Under the pieces are notes generated by a model. That model did not search any database. It worked only from the letters and a program-made list of their open reading frames with translations, and was not told where the DNA came from. A DNA stretch of 16,138 nt, taken from assembly GCA_028282625.1 (NCBI GenBank), contig JANQHP010000066.1, positions 1 through 16,138 of the forward strand, in the 5' to 3' direction. The stretch's first letter is position 1, and every line of letters starts with the position of its first letter. Below, piece after piece: positions 7,974-15,971 of the stretch. The position numbers and the translations under genes were made by a program. This stretch comes from Rickettsiales bacterium. Lineage in GTDB: Bacteria > Pseudomonadota > Alphaproteobacteria > Rickettsiales > UBA8987.

Positions 7974-8546
7974 TTAACTTCCCCCTGGTCTGGATGGCCC
8001 CAGCTTTGATGTATCAATGGCTCTTTCATCCGTGAGTGCCCTGTTGATGACTGTGACCACATCTTGCCAGGTCATCGCCTCAATAATAAAGGTTTCTGCA
8101 ACGCTGGCCGTGGTCCCTTGCGTATGGTTTCCCACCTTCTCGATAAAGCGTACTATCGTGCCCTCAGCCGAAACTGTTGCATCATAATCCGCCTGCTCCC
8201 TGTCCACTTTAGCTTCTTGAAGCCCTTTTCGAATTATTTCTTTAATCTCTTCTTCTGAAGGCCTAGGGGTCTCCTCCACTAACTGAACCTGCGCTTTAAT
8301 CTCTTCTTCTGTCCATTGCCTCTGTTCTTCGGATTTGCTTGCATTTAAACACACCACCGCAGGCTTTTCGATCATCGGTGCGGTTTCTCCGGTTTCTAAC
8401 TTCACCATCGGATTAAATTCCACCTCAAAAGCCGCTGCCGGATGAAACGAACCTTCCATTTCTGCTTGCGCCACCAATTCGGCGATGACAGCTTCTGTGA
8501 TTGCCTCTTTCAGGGGCTCTGATGGTTCGATAGGTTTCAATCGCAC
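7974..8546 (-). CDS. Unknown acidic protein between atpA and atpG (190 aa), GTG start
   Basis: I do not recognise this protein. It has no signal peptide or membrane segment and is Glu-rich. Residues 10-30 and 95-116 look like charged helices (for example SEEEIKEIIRKGLQEAKVDR), and one Cys is present (C66). The C-terminal half, AEGTIVRFIEKVGN and then VAETFIIEAMTWQDVVTVINRAL, looks folded. The start is taken as GTG at 8546, because the next in-frame ATG would remove 29 residues; the ribosome-binding site is weak (GAGAG). Its tail codes for PGGS with codons that double as the atpG Shine-Dalgarno sequence, and its stop is 3 nt before atpG. It begins 39 bp after atpA. The DNA is visibly more AT-rich than atpA. 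The close fit between two ATPase genes is the best evidence that it is expressed. Confidence 0.7.
   Translation of the reverse strand: MRLKPIEPSEPLKEAITEAVIAELVAQAEMEGSFHPAAAFEVEFNPMVKLETGETAPMIEKPAVVCLNASKSEEQRQWTEEEIKAQVQLVEETPRPSEEEIKEIIRKGLQEAKVDREQADYDATVSAEGTIVRFIEKVGNHTQGTTASVAETFIIEAMTWQDVVTVINRALTDERAIDTSKLGPSRPGGS
7978..7985 (-). promoter_or_regulatory. atpG ribosome-binding site inside the upstream gene
   Basis: GGGGGAAG on the minus strand lies 7 nt (9 nt from GGGGGA) before the atpG ATG and within the last codons of the 190-residue gene. It is the only Shine-Dalgarno-like sequence in front of atpG, so the 190-residue gene's 3' end now supplies the signal. Confidence 0.5.
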
Positions 8547-8547
8547 G

Positions 8548-8571
8548 CTACACTCTCAACTCTACACTCTC
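8548..8571. repeat. Tandem 10-bp repeat CTACACTCTC upstream of the 190-residue gene
   Basis: CTACACTCTC occurs at 8548-8557 and again at 8562-8571, separated by 4 bp (14-bp period). It fills most of the 39-bp gap between atpA and the 190-residue gene. On the mRNA strand each copy reads GAGAGTGTAG, and the nearer one gives the weak ribosome-binding site. Confidence 0.7.
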
Positions 8572-8585
8572 ACCACTTAAAAGCA

Positions 8586-10127
8586 CTAGCTCTTCGCAAA
8601 GACCTTCACAAATTGCTCAATAATCTTGCGCAGGCGTTTTTCGCTCTTCTCGCTTAAGGCGCCCTCGGTACGGATGGTCTCGAGCAGATCTTGGTTCTTA
8701 TCATTGTGTAATTCGCCGAGCAATTCTTCCTCAAAGCGGTTGATATCCCCGACTGGAATGCTATCGAGATAACCGTTCACCCCAGCAAAAATCACGCAGA
8801 CTTGCTCTTCGGCCAGCAGCGGGGAATATTGCGGCTGCTTGAGCAGTTCCACCAGGCGCGCACCGCGTGCGAGCAGATTTTGCGTGGCGGCGTCCAAATC
8901 CGAGCCAAACTGGGCAAAGGCTTCCATTTCGCGATATTGCGCGAGCTCCAGCTTGATCTTCCCAGCCACCTGCTTCATCGCCTTGATCTGCGCGGCCGAA
9001 CCCACACGGCTCACCGAAAGCCCGACATTCACAGCCGGACGGATGCCCTTATAGAACAAATCGGTTTCTAAGAAGATCTGCCCATCGGTAATCGAGATGA
9101 CGTTGGTCGGGATATAGGCCGACACGTCCCCCGCCTGGGTTTCAATCACCGGAAGCGCGGTCAGCGAGCCAGCACCGAGTTCATCGGACACTTTTGCCGC
9201 ACGCTCGAGCAGGCGCGAGTGCAAATAGAAGACGTCGCCCGGATAGGCCTCACGCCCTGGAGGACGACGCAGCAAAAGCGACATCTGGCGATAGGCCACC
9301 GCATGCTTGGAAAGGTCATCGTACGCAATCACGGCGTGCATGCCGTTATCGCGGAAAAACTCACCCATCGCGCAACCGGTATAAGGGGCTAGGAACTGCA
9401 GGGGTGCTGCTTCAGAGGCCGTGGCGGCCACCACGATCGAATATTCCATCGCGCCTTCTTCTTCGAGCTTACGCACAATTTGTGCAACCGTGGAACGCTT
9501 CTGCCCGATACACACATAAATGCAGTAGAGCTTCTTGCTTTCATCCTTGCCCTGATGTGCCGTTTTCTGGTTCAAGAAGGTATCGATCACAATCGCGGTT
9601 TTCCCGGTCTGGCGGTCACCAATGATCAGCTCACGCTGCCCACGACCAATCGGAATCAAACCATCAATCGCCTTAATCCCCGTTTGCACCGGCTCGTGGA
9701 CCGATTTCCGTGCAATAATACCCGGCGCTTTGACTTCCACCCGCGCGCGCTTCTTCGCCTTGATCGGGCCCTTGCCATCAATCGGATTACCAAGCGCATC
9801 CACCACGCGGCCGAGCAATTCCTTGCCGACGGGCACATCCACAATGGTCCCGGTCCGCTTGACCGTATCGCCCTCACGCACCTCTTTTTCCCCACCAAAG
9901 AGCACCACACCCACATTGTCTTCTTCCAGGTTCAGCGCCATGCCGACCGCGCCGCTTGGGAATTCCACCATTTCACCGGCCTGCACCTGGTCCAGCCCAT
10001 AAATATTGGCGATACCATCCCCAACCGAAAGCACCTGGCCGACCTCGCTCAGTTCCGCCTGAGTATCAAAGTCAGCAATTTGCTGTTTTAAAATAGAAGC
10101 AATGTCGGAAGCACGAATATCTGGCAT
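8586..10127 (-). CDS. atpA: ATP synthase F1 subunit alpha
   Basis: This is the alpha subunit of F1, which binds nucleotide without catalysis and supplies the arginine finger to beta. I start it at 10127 ([17 protein letters not shown]), giving 513 residues, the usual length. A longer frame reaches 10232 but would overlap atpH and add non-homologous residues. The sequence shows the N-terminal beta barrel with [22 protein letters not shown], Walker A GDRQTGKT (170-177), and the arginine finger R374 in [15 protein letters not shown] lies 13 nt before the start, rather far for a good ribosome-binding site. The gene follows atpH after 46 bp and is followed by an unknown gene instead of atpG. Confidence 0.97.
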   Translation of the reverse strand: MPDIRASDIASILKQQIADFDTQAELSEVGQVLSVGDGIANIYGLDQVQAGEMVEFPSGAVGMALNLEEDNVGVVLFGGEKEVREGDTVKRTGTIVDVPVGKELLGRVVDALGNPIDGKGPIKAKKRARVEVKAPGIIARKSVHEPVQTGIKAIDGLIPIGRGQRELIIGDRQTGKTAIVIDTFLNQKTAHQGKDESKKLYCIYVCIGQKRSTVAQIVRKLEEEGAMEYSIVVAATASEAAPLQFLAPYTGCAMGEFFRDNGMHAVIAYDDLSKHAVAYRQMSLLLRRPPGREAYPGDVFYLHSRLLERAAKVSDELGAGSLTALPVIETQAGDVSAYIPTNVISITDGQIFLETDLFYKGIRPAVNVGLSVSRVGSAAQIKAMKQVAGKIKLELAQYREMEAFAQFGSDLDAATQNLLARGARLVELLKQPQYSPLLAEEQVCVIFAGVNGYLDSIPVGDINRFEEELLGELHNDKNQDLLETIRTEGALSEKSEKRLRKIIEQFVKVFAKS

Positions 10128-10173
10128 GGTCTTGTTTGAATCCTTGTGTTTAAAAAGTAAGAGAAAAGGGCGT

Positions 10174-10737
10174 TTAAGCCGTCGTTCGTAATTGTTGTTT
10201 GAGCCGATGAAGCCGTCCTGAAACCGAAGCATCGAGTAAGGTTGAACCCACTCGTAACGTCATCCCACCGAGCAATGTTGGGTCGGTCTGCATTTCCAAC
10301 TGTACCGATTGGGTGCCCGTCACTTGCTTGAGCGCGGTTTGCAGGGCCTTTTTTTGCTTCGCTGAAAGAGGCGTGGCGCTGCATATCGCGGCGCGGGCTT
10401 CGCCCTTGCTCTTGGCATAGATATCCTCAAAGGCTTCGGCGATAGCTTCCGCCAACATCAGCCGGCGACGCGCAATCAGCTGCCTGCCCAAAGAGGCAAC
10501 CGGCGTGCCAAACCCGGCCTTTTTGGCCAAGCTTTCCCACGCAGCCTGGGCCTGTGCGATAGGCAGGGTGACCTGACGCGTAAACACCGCAAACACCGCA
10601 TCCTCACGCTGCCATGTTGCAAGCGTTTGCAAATCTTGTAAACATTGATCGGCGGCTTTTTGCGGCGTACAAAGCGCGAAAAGCGCCTGGGCGTACCGAC
10701 GAGAAAGCTGACGAATCGATGCGTGTGTTACAGCCAT
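10174..10737 (-). CDS. atpH: ATP synthase F1 subunit delta
   Basis: This is the delta subunit, which holds the peripheral stalk to the top of the alpha3beta3 hexamer. The 187-residue protein has the N-terminal helical bundle beginning [16 protein letters not shown]. Its C-terminal signature region, [20 protein letters not shown] followed by [12 protein letters not shown] (152-183), is typical. The length is normal. It is the first gene of the F1 operon. Only a weak AGG precedes the ATG. Confidence 0.95.
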   Translation of the reverse strand: MAVTHASIRQLSRRYAQALFALCTPQKAADQCLQDLQTLATWQREDAVFAVFTRQVTLPIAQAQAAWESLAKKAGFGTPVASLGRQLIARRRLMLAEAIAEAFEDIYAKSKGEARAAICSATPLSAKQKKALQTALKQVTGTQSVQLEMQTDPTLLGGMTLRVGSTLLDASVSGRLHRLKQQLRTTA

Positions 10738-11061
10738 AAACCTGATGCGATACGATAAAGTAAACTAGATACGGTTAGTGTCTAACGGCTAAAGCAGCAT
10801 ATGTTGCTTGAATCTCACCACAAAATAGTTGGTTTGCACCCGCAAACATGCCTTTTGTGCTTTTCGCCCATGCGGATGTTTTCCTAGCACAGCATCTGCG
10901 GCTTTGCAATCAGAGAATCAAAAGGATCGAGGGCCTGTGTCAACATTGCCTTGCGGCCACGCGTGGCCTTGCCTTCGCTTGCGCCAAATGGCACGGGAAA
11001 AAGCATCGCAGAGCACACACGCTCCACGTCTGCATTCTGTTTTTTGTTATCGCTGTTGCTT
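10738..11061. other. 324-bp spacer between ihfB and atpH
   Basis: I see no credible gene here. On the minus strand the region should carry the 3' end of the ihfB transcript and the 5' leader of the atp operon. It contains a perfect 14-bp palindrome GGCCACGCGTGGCC (10955-10968), a TTGACA hexamer (10938-10943), and a short GTTAG-TGT-CTAAC hairpin (10774-10786). The palindrome has no U-tract after it, so it is not a standard terminator. Confidence 0.6.
10915..10943 (-). promoter_or_regulatory. Possible atp operon promoter
   Basis: On the minus strand a perfect TTGACA (10938-10943) is followed 17 bp later by TGATTC (10915-10920), a poor -10. Alphaproteobacterial promoters often keep a good -35 and a weak -10. 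It would give a leader of about 170 nt before atpH. The call rests on the -35 and the position. Confidence 0.3.
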
Positions 11062-11343
11062 TTAAGCGTCGTTCAGGCGCTTTTTCAAGCCCTTGCCCGC
11101 TCGGAAATAGACCACGTTGCGCGAGCCAAGCTTGACCTTCTCGCCCGTTTTGGGGTTGCGCGCTTCCCGCGCTTCACGTTCACGGATTGAAAACGAGCCA
11201 AAGCCGCGCAATTCCACACGCCCGCCTGTTTTTAAGGTGCCGGTCAGCCGATCGAAAAACGTATCCACCAACAGCACCACATCCTTGATGTAGAGATCAG
11301 GATATTTTTGTTTTAAGCGCTTAATCAACTCTGATCTTGTCAT
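11062..11343 (-). CDS. ihfB: Integration host factor subunit beta
   Basis: This is the DNA-bending nucleoid protein that pairs with IHF alpha. The 93-residue protein begins MTRSELIKRLKQKYPDL, typical of the beta subunit. It has the family signature GGRVELRGFGSFSIRERE (about 40-57) and the beta-arm RNPKTGEKVKL (63-73) carrying the conserved Pro that inserts into DNA. GGAG lies 8 nt before the ATG. It follows sppA by 60 bp in the usual alphaproteobacterial rpsA-sppA-ihfB order, which favours IhfB over HU. Confidence 0.92.
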   Translation of the reverse strand: MTRSELIKRLKQKYPDLYIKDVVLLVDTFFDRLTGTLKTGGRVELRGFGSFSIREREAREARNPKTGEKVKLGSRNVVYFRAGKGLKKRLNDA

Positions 11344-11381
11344 CCGCCTAGCTCCGCCTCTCTCTTAAAAAACACACATAG

Positions 11382-11407
11382 GTAAGCTGCTTATACCACA
11401 AGCTTAC
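11382..11407. repeat. 7-bp inverted repeat across the sppA stop codon
   Basis: GTAAGCT (11382-11388) pairs with AGCTTAC (11401-11407) around a 12-nt loop; the stem contains the sppA stop codon. On the minus strand a run of six T follows about 10 nt later. It could be a weak terminator or a stem that sets the sppA-to-ihfB ratio, but the U-run is too far from the stem for a standard intrinsic terminator. Confidence 0.35.
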
Positions 11408-12324
11408 GAAAGAAACAACAGCCCGTGCATCTGCAGCTTCGACCAAAAAGAGGACCAGCCTGCCATCTGTTTTTGTAGCCACATTTCAAGCTGTTTTTTC
11501 CGTGAAAGCAGCCGGTATTCCTTGATCTGGATGTCTTCGGCCAGCTGGTGGTTTTCCTGCAGCCAGGCACGCGCTTCCACCTCACCGCCAATGCCATCAA
11601 TCAACCCATTGGCCACGGCCTGCATGCCGGTAAACACGCGCCCATCGGCCATTTTCTCCTTGGCGGCTTCGTCCAGATTGCGATGCTCTGATACCATTGA
11701 GAGAAACACCGCCTGCGAGTCATTGATCAACGCTTGCAGCATCGCCTCTTCTTGCGGCGTTACGGGGGAGGTGACCGAAGGCGAGCCTTTGAGCTCACCC
11801 GACTTAAAATGGTTGATTTTAATACCGATTTTATTGGCAAGCTCCGTGACATCCGGCGATTGCAGCAACACCCCGACCGAACCGGTGAGGGAAGTGCGCC
11901 GCGCCATGATATGCGCTGCGGGCAACGCCGCCATATACCCTGCGGAAGTCGCCATGCTGCCCATGACGGCCACCAAAGGTTTTTCCGTCGCCAAGGCTTT
12001 GAGCGCCTCATAGAGCGCTTCACCCCCTGCTGCCGTGCCACCGGGTGTGTCGATATGCACGATCACGCCGTGCACGTCCTCTTGCTTGGCGATGCCTCGT
12101 ATCGCTTGCTGCTGCTCGTAACGGTTGGTCACAATGCCATCAATCACGATCCGGGCAATATAGCCCTGATCTTCCGGCAAAAAAGCCCCTTTCTTGCCTG
12201 CGCCGGAACTGGTCCATAAGGCTGCCACCACGCCGGCAAAAAGCACCAACACGGCGCACCCACGCCAGAATCGCAGGCGGCGTTTGAGCCGCATACGCGT
12301 CAATACCGAGTCTGCATCTACCAT
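11404..12324 (-). CDS. sppA: Signal peptide peptidase SppA, short (36K) type
   Basis: This is a membrane-bound serine protease that degrades signal peptides left after secretion. The 306-residue protein has one N-terminal membrane segment (about 21-38) after a positively charged start, and the catalytic domain outside. The nucleophile is S127 in MGSMATSAGY. The general base is K179 in FKSGELKG, 52 residues later, the same spacing as the Ser-Lys pair of Bacillus SppA. DTPGGTAAGGEALYEAL (92-108) is the conserved oxyanion-side motif. The length fits the short form, not the double-domain 67K form. It starts 49 bp after rpsA, with AGG 7 nt before the ATG. Confidence 0.93.
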   Translation of the reverse strand: MVDADSVLTRMRLKRRLRFWRGCAVLVLFAGVVAALWTSSGAGKKGAFLPEDQGYIARIVIDGIVTNRYEQQQAIRGIAKQEDVHGVIVHIDTPGGTAAGGEALYEALKALATEKPLVAVMGSMATSAGYMAALPAAHIMARRTSLTGSVGVLLQSPDVTELANKIGIKINHFKSGELKGSPSVTSPVTPQEEAMLQALINDSQAVFLSMVSEHRNLDEAAKEKMADGRVFTGMQAVANGLIDGIGGEVEARAWLQENHQLAEDIQIKEYRLLSRKKQLEMWLQKQMAGWSSFWSKLQMHGLLFLS

Positions 12325-12373
12325 GATAGCCTATGATGCCTTGTGGATGCCGAGGTTTGCAAAGCCATGCAGG

Positions 12374-14170
12374 TTAGGCATCATCCGCGTCACTTGCTTC
12401 CGCCGCTATTTTGGCTTTGGCTTTGGTTTCAGGCTTTTTTTCGCCGGCTTCTTCTTGTTGCGCACGCACACTATCGAGTGCCACACCCAGAATATTCCCA
12501 AGCGCTGCACCGCTATCGGTGGAGCCATAGGCCTCAATGGCCTGCTTCTCATGCTCCTGCTCCAGCGCCTTGATCGAAAGCTTCACGGCGCGAGATTTCT
12601 TGTCGATGCTGGTGATTTTCGCATCCACACGGTCTCCCACTGAGAAACGTTCGGGACGGCATTCCACCTTATCGTTGGAAAGGTCACCACGGCGGATGAA
12701 GCTGCGCACCCCTTCACCAAGCTCCACTTCAATGCCGTTATCGTTGACCTCCACCACCTTGCAGGTTGCCACCTGACCACGTTTAAACTGGCCGAGTGAC
12801 TCTTCCATCGGGTCTTTGTTCAGCTGCTTGATGCCAAAGCTCAGGCGCTCTTTTTCCGGATCAATATCCAGAATTTTAACCGTCACTTTGTCACCTTTTT
12901 GGTAGCTTTTCAGCACTGCCTCGGCATTGTCCTCCCAGGTGAGCTCAGAAAGATGCACCAAGCCATCCACCATGCCGCCAAATCCAACAAACAGACCAAA
13001 ATCGGCGACGGACTGCACTTCACATTCCAGCACATCCCCCACCTTATGCTGCGACGCAAAGGATTGCCACGGATTGTCCGAACATTGCTTCATGCCCAGG
13101 CTCAAGCGATGTTTTTCCGGCTCAATTGAAAGCACTTCCACTTCCACTTCTTCACCCACCGCCACAATCTTACCAGGGTATACATTCTTCTTGGTCCAGC
13201 TCATTTCTGACACGTGCACCAGGCCTTCAATGCCATCTTCTAACTCTACAAACGCACCGTAATCGGTCACGTTGGTCACGTGCCCTTTATGACGCGTGCC
13301 CACGGCGTAAAGCGACTGGGCTTTTTCCCACGGGCTTTCGGTCAGCTGTTTCATGCCGAGCGAAATACGCTGTTTTTCCTTATCGAAATGGATCACCTTC
13401 ACCCGAATGGTTTGCGCCACCGAAAGCACTTCGGTCGGGTGGGAAATACGTTTCCAGGAAATGTCTGTGACGTGCAGCAGGCCATCGACCGCTCCTAAGT
13501 CCACAAACGCACCGTAATCCGTGATATTTTTGACGGTTCCTTCAAGCACCATGCCTTCTTGAATATCGGAAAGCGCTTCTTCACGCTCGGCCGAACGGGT
13601 TTCCTCCAGCACCGCGCGGCGCGATACCACAATATTCCCGCGCTTGCGGTCCATTTTCAGCAGAATGAACGGCTGGGTAATGCCCATCAAAGGTGTGATG
13701 TCACGCACCGGACGCACGTCCACCTGACGGCCTGGCAAAAAGGCAGAAACGCCCTGGATATCGACTAAGAATCCGCCTTTGATCCGGCTGAAGATCACCC
13801 CTTGCACCGGTTCGTTTTTCTCGTAAAACCCTTCCAGGCTTTCCCACACCTCTTCGCTCACCGCGCGTTCACGGCTTAGCACCAGCTCATATTTATGGTT
13901 CTCAATGCGCTCCACATATACTTCCACCGTATCGCCCACGGCAAGGTCTTCCTGCTCGGCCAGAGGGAAATCTTTCAGTGGAATGCGGCCTTCGGACTTA
14001 AATCCGATATCGACTACGACATTTTCTTTTTCAATGGCCACCACTTTACCGGCGACGACTTTGCCCTCTTCAGGCATCTGCAAGACATATTGATCCAGCA
14101 GGGAAGAAAAATCTTCACCCGTCGAAAAGGGGTTTTCCAACTGTTCAATCACGCGTGCTTTCATATTCAT
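12374..14170 (-). CDS. rpsA: 30S ribosomal protein S1
   Basis: This is the mRNA-binding S1 protein that helps the 30S subunit load structured messages. The 598-residue protein has six S1 domains, at about 36-101, 119-187, 204-272, 290-358, 376-446 and 463-535. The repeated TDYGAFV(D/E)L and GL(L/V)HV(T/S) motifs are clearest in domains 3 and 4. The first two domains are diverged, as usual, because they bind the ribosome. A tail of about 60 residues rich in Ala, Glu and Lys follows; total length is slightly above the usual 550-570. AAGGA lies 8 nt before the first ATG, which favours it over the second Met two codons later. cmk lies upstream, as in most proteobacteria. Confidence 0.96.
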   Translation of the reverse strand: MNMKARVIEQLENPFSTGEDFSSLLDQYVLQMPEEGKVVAGKVVAIEKENVVVDIGFKSEGRIPLKDFPLAEQEDLAVGDTVEVYVERIENHKYELVLSRERAVSEEVWESLEGFYEKNEPVQGVIFSRIKGGFLVDIQGVSAFLPGRQVDVRPVRDITPLMGITQPFILLKMDRKRGNIVVSRRAVLEETRSAEREEALSDIQEGMVLEGTVKNITDYGAFVDLGAVDGLLHVTDISWKRISHPTEVLSVAQTIRVKVIHFDKEKQRISLGMKQLTESPWEKAQSLYAVGTRHKGHVTNVTDYGAFVELEDGIEGLVHVSEMSWTKKNVYPGKIVAVGEEVEVEVLSIEPEKHRLSLGMKQCSDNPWQSFASQHKVGDVLECEVQSVADFGLFVGFGGMVDGLVHLSELTWEDNAEAVLKSYQKGDKVTVKILDIDPEKERLSFGIKQLNKDPMEESLGQFKRGQVATCKVVEVNDNGIEVELGEGVRSFIRRGDLSNDKVECRPERFSVGDRVDAKITSIDKKSRAVKLSIKALEQEHEKQAIEAYGSTDSGAALGNILGVALDSVRAQQEEAGEKKPETKAKAKIAAEASDADDA

Positions 14171-14341
14171 GGTGTTTATCCTTGTTTTAAAACGTCTTGT
14201 GCCGCTTGATGTGCAGGCCTATCACCTTGGTTTCACGAGCGTTTTACTGTGATAGTAGACGTTTATATGTTGCCGACTTGCTCCCTTAAAAGCCGGGGTT
14301 GGGTTCTTTTCGTTACGCAAAACATCTGAAAGCGCCTTGAT

Positions 14342-14375
14342 GCTTTAAAGCCAAGTGGGAGGCTTCAAAGCCAAG
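14342..14375. repeat. Tandem 14-bp repeat in the cmk-rpsA spacer
   Basis: GCTTTAAAGCCAAG (14342-14355) and GCTTCAAAGCCAAG (14362-14375) differ at one base and have a 20-bp period. Each contains a GCTTnnAAGC-type inverted repeat. They lie in the 232-bp gap after cmk and ahead of rpsA, so they could act at the end of the cmk mRNA or as protein-binding sites in the rpsA control region. The gap also has TATAAA on the minus strand (14262-14267), a weak -10 candidate for rpsA. Confidence 0.55.
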
Positions 14376-14402
14376 CATGTGGGCTACAGGCCGCACATGT
14401 GG

Positions 14403-15050
14403 TCAGGACGCAGGGGTCTTCATGATGTTTAGCACATGCTCAAACACGGCTTGTGCGTCCATCTGCGTGCTATCAATCTTGATCGCATCGTCCGCACACA
14501 CAAGCGGTGCCACTTCGCGGGCCTTGTCACGGGCATCCCGTGCCTCAAGGTCGCGCAAAATGGCGTTCTTAGTAACGCTTTTTTGCGTCGATTGCAACTC
14601 TTTATATCGACGCTCTGCCCGCGTGTGGGTATCTGCCACCACAAAAAACTTGAAATCGGCCTCCGGACATACCACCGTGCCGATGTCCCTTCCATCGAGT
14701 AACGCGCCTTGCGAGGAGGAAGCCACGTGCCGCTGAAACGCCAACAGCGCGTCTCGCACCTCCGGCATGGCCGCCACGACCGAGGCCGCGTGTCCCACTT
14801 CTTCCGTGCGAAGATCATACTGCGCAAGATGCGCCAGGGTCAGGCCTTCGGCCACCGCGACCGCTGAGGCTTGCACCGGTTTGCTGGCCTCTTGAATCTG
14901 CTTGGCGGTCCATCCCTGCTGCAGGAGGGCTGCCCCGACGGCACGATAGAGCTTGCCTGTATCCAGATAGACCAACCCAAAATGCTCCGCAAGCCTGCGT
15001 CCAAGCGTCCCTTTGCCTGAAGCAGCAAGCCCATCAATGGCAATTAGCAT
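14403..15050 (-). CDS. cmk: Cytidylate kinase
   Basis: This enzyme transfers phosphate from ATP to CMP or dCMP, giving the diphosphates needed for RNA and DNA synthesis in the cytoplasm. The 215-residue protein has the P-loop GLAASGKG (7-14), the YLDTGKLYRAVG motif (28-39), the nucleotide-binding DGRDIGTVVCPEADFKFF (119-136), the Arg-rich THTRAERR segment (141-148) and RDARDKAREVAPL (171-183). The motif at 31-33 reads TGK where TGA is usual. A strong AAGGAG lies 7 nt before the ATG at 15050. The usual upstream neighbour aroA is not present; mlaE occupies that place. Confidence 0.95.
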   Translation of the reverse strand: MLIAIDGLAASGKGTLGRRLAEHFGLVYLDTGKLYRAVGAALLQQGWTAKQIQEASKPVQASAVAVAEGLTLAHLAQYDLRTEEVGHAASVVAAMPEVRDALLAFQRHVASSSQGALLDGRDIGTVVCPEADFKFFVVADTHTRAERRYKELQSTQKSVTKNAILRDLEARDARDKAREVAPLVCADDAIKIDSTQMDAQAVFEHVLNIMKTPAS

Positions 15051-15155
15051 CGCATGTCTCCTTCCCTCAACCGATACGATGCCTCAATCATAGCATATTT
15101 TTTTCATGATACACCACCTACACCCTTGATAGCAGTGTCTAGATGACTGCTTCGA

Positions 15156-15929
15156 TTACGTACTAAAAAACAGCTCGGTAATCAGGTAGTTAAAGCAGAG
15201 GATGAGGATGGAGGCGCTGACCACGGCATTGGTGGTGGCTGCTCCTACACCTTGCGCGCCGCCGCGGGAGTAATAGCCGTGATAGCAGCCCATCAGTGCG
15301 ATCAAAAACCCGAACACTGCCGCCTTGACCAGGCCGGAAAAGACATCCTTAAACTCCAGAAATTCAAACGTATTTTGCAAGTAGCTGCCTGGAGAAAAGC
15401 CGAGCTTGTGGATGGCCACCAAATAGCCACCATACACACCGATAATGTCGGCGATCAGCACCAGCATGGGCAGCGTGACGACGGCGGCCAGCAGCCGCGG
15501 TGCGATCAGATATTGAAACGGGCTGGTGGAAAGAGTGGTGAGCGCATCAATTTGCTCGGTCACGCGCATGGTGCCGATCTCAGCGGCCATGGAAGCGCCG
15601 ACACGGCCTGCAACCATCAGCCCGGCAAGCACCGGCCCCAGCTCCCGCGTGATGGACATGACCACCACCGCGGCAATAGAGCTTTCCGCATTAAAGCGCG
15701 AAAACCCGGTATAGCTTTGCAGTGCCAGCACCATCCCGGTAAAAATGGCAGTCAGCCCGACCACGGGCAGGGAATAATAGCCGATTTCGAGCATTTGACG
15801 GCCGACGGCGCGCAGGTAAAACGGAGGGCGAAGCAGACCGTTGATGGCATGCGAGGCAAACAGCACGATCCGGCCGGTGATTTCTAAAAAGCGTAAAAAA
15901 ACACGCCCAATGGCAGCAAGTGGATTCAT
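15156..15929 (-). CDS. mlaE: MlaE-type ABC transporter permease
   Basis: This is the inner-membrane permease of the Mla/MCE phospholipid transport system, which moves lipids between inner and outer membranes with an ATPase (MlaF) and an MCE protein (MlaD). I start it at 15929 (MNPLAAIGRVF), giving 257 residues, the family length. The frame stays open to 16106 but the extra part is encoded by the large palindrome and looks non-coding. The family signature ELGPVLAGLMVAGRVGASMA, then AEIGTMRVTEQIDAL, is at 96-130, with about five hydrophobic segments. mlaF and mlaD are not downstream, where cmk lies 105 bp away. No Shine-Dalgarno sequence precedes the ATG. Confidence 0.93.
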   Translation of the reverse strand: MNPLAAIGRVFLRFLEITGRIVLFASHAINGLLRPPFYLRAVGRQMLEIGYYSLPVVGLTAIFTGMVLALQSYTGFSRFNAESSIAAVVVMSITRELGPVLAGLMVAGRVGASMAAEIGTMRVTEQIDALTTLSTSPFQYLIAPRLLAAVVTLPMLVLIADIIGVYGGYLVAIHKLGFSPGSYLQNTFEFLEFKDVFSGLVKAAVFGFLIALMGCYHGYYSRGGAQGVGAATTNAVVSASILILCFNYLITELFFST

Positions 15930-15938
15930 GGTATAGGG

Positions 15939-15966
15939 CTTATAATGTGACTTGCACCAGTGATAA
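15939..15966 (-). promoter_or_regulatory. Candidate promoter of mlaE
   Basis: On the minus strand TTATCA (15961-15966, 4 of 6) is 16 bp from TATAAG (15939-15944, 5 of 6). The -10 ends 9 nt before the mlaE ATG, so the transcript would start 0-3 nt before the start codon. The -35 lies only 5 bp from the edge of the large inverted repeat. Confidence 0.4.
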
Positions 15967-15971
15967 CGACC

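Noticed and set aside
10128..10232. Longer atpA start giving 35 more residues
   Set aside because: It overlaps the 3' end of atpH and adds residues unlike any alpha subunit; [11 protein letters not shown] at 10127 gives the normal length.
12927..13262. Plus-strand open frames within rpsA, atpA, atpD and sppA
   Set aside because: All are antisense to strongly conserved genes and have the low-complexity or Arg/Ser/His-rich look of non-coding translation.
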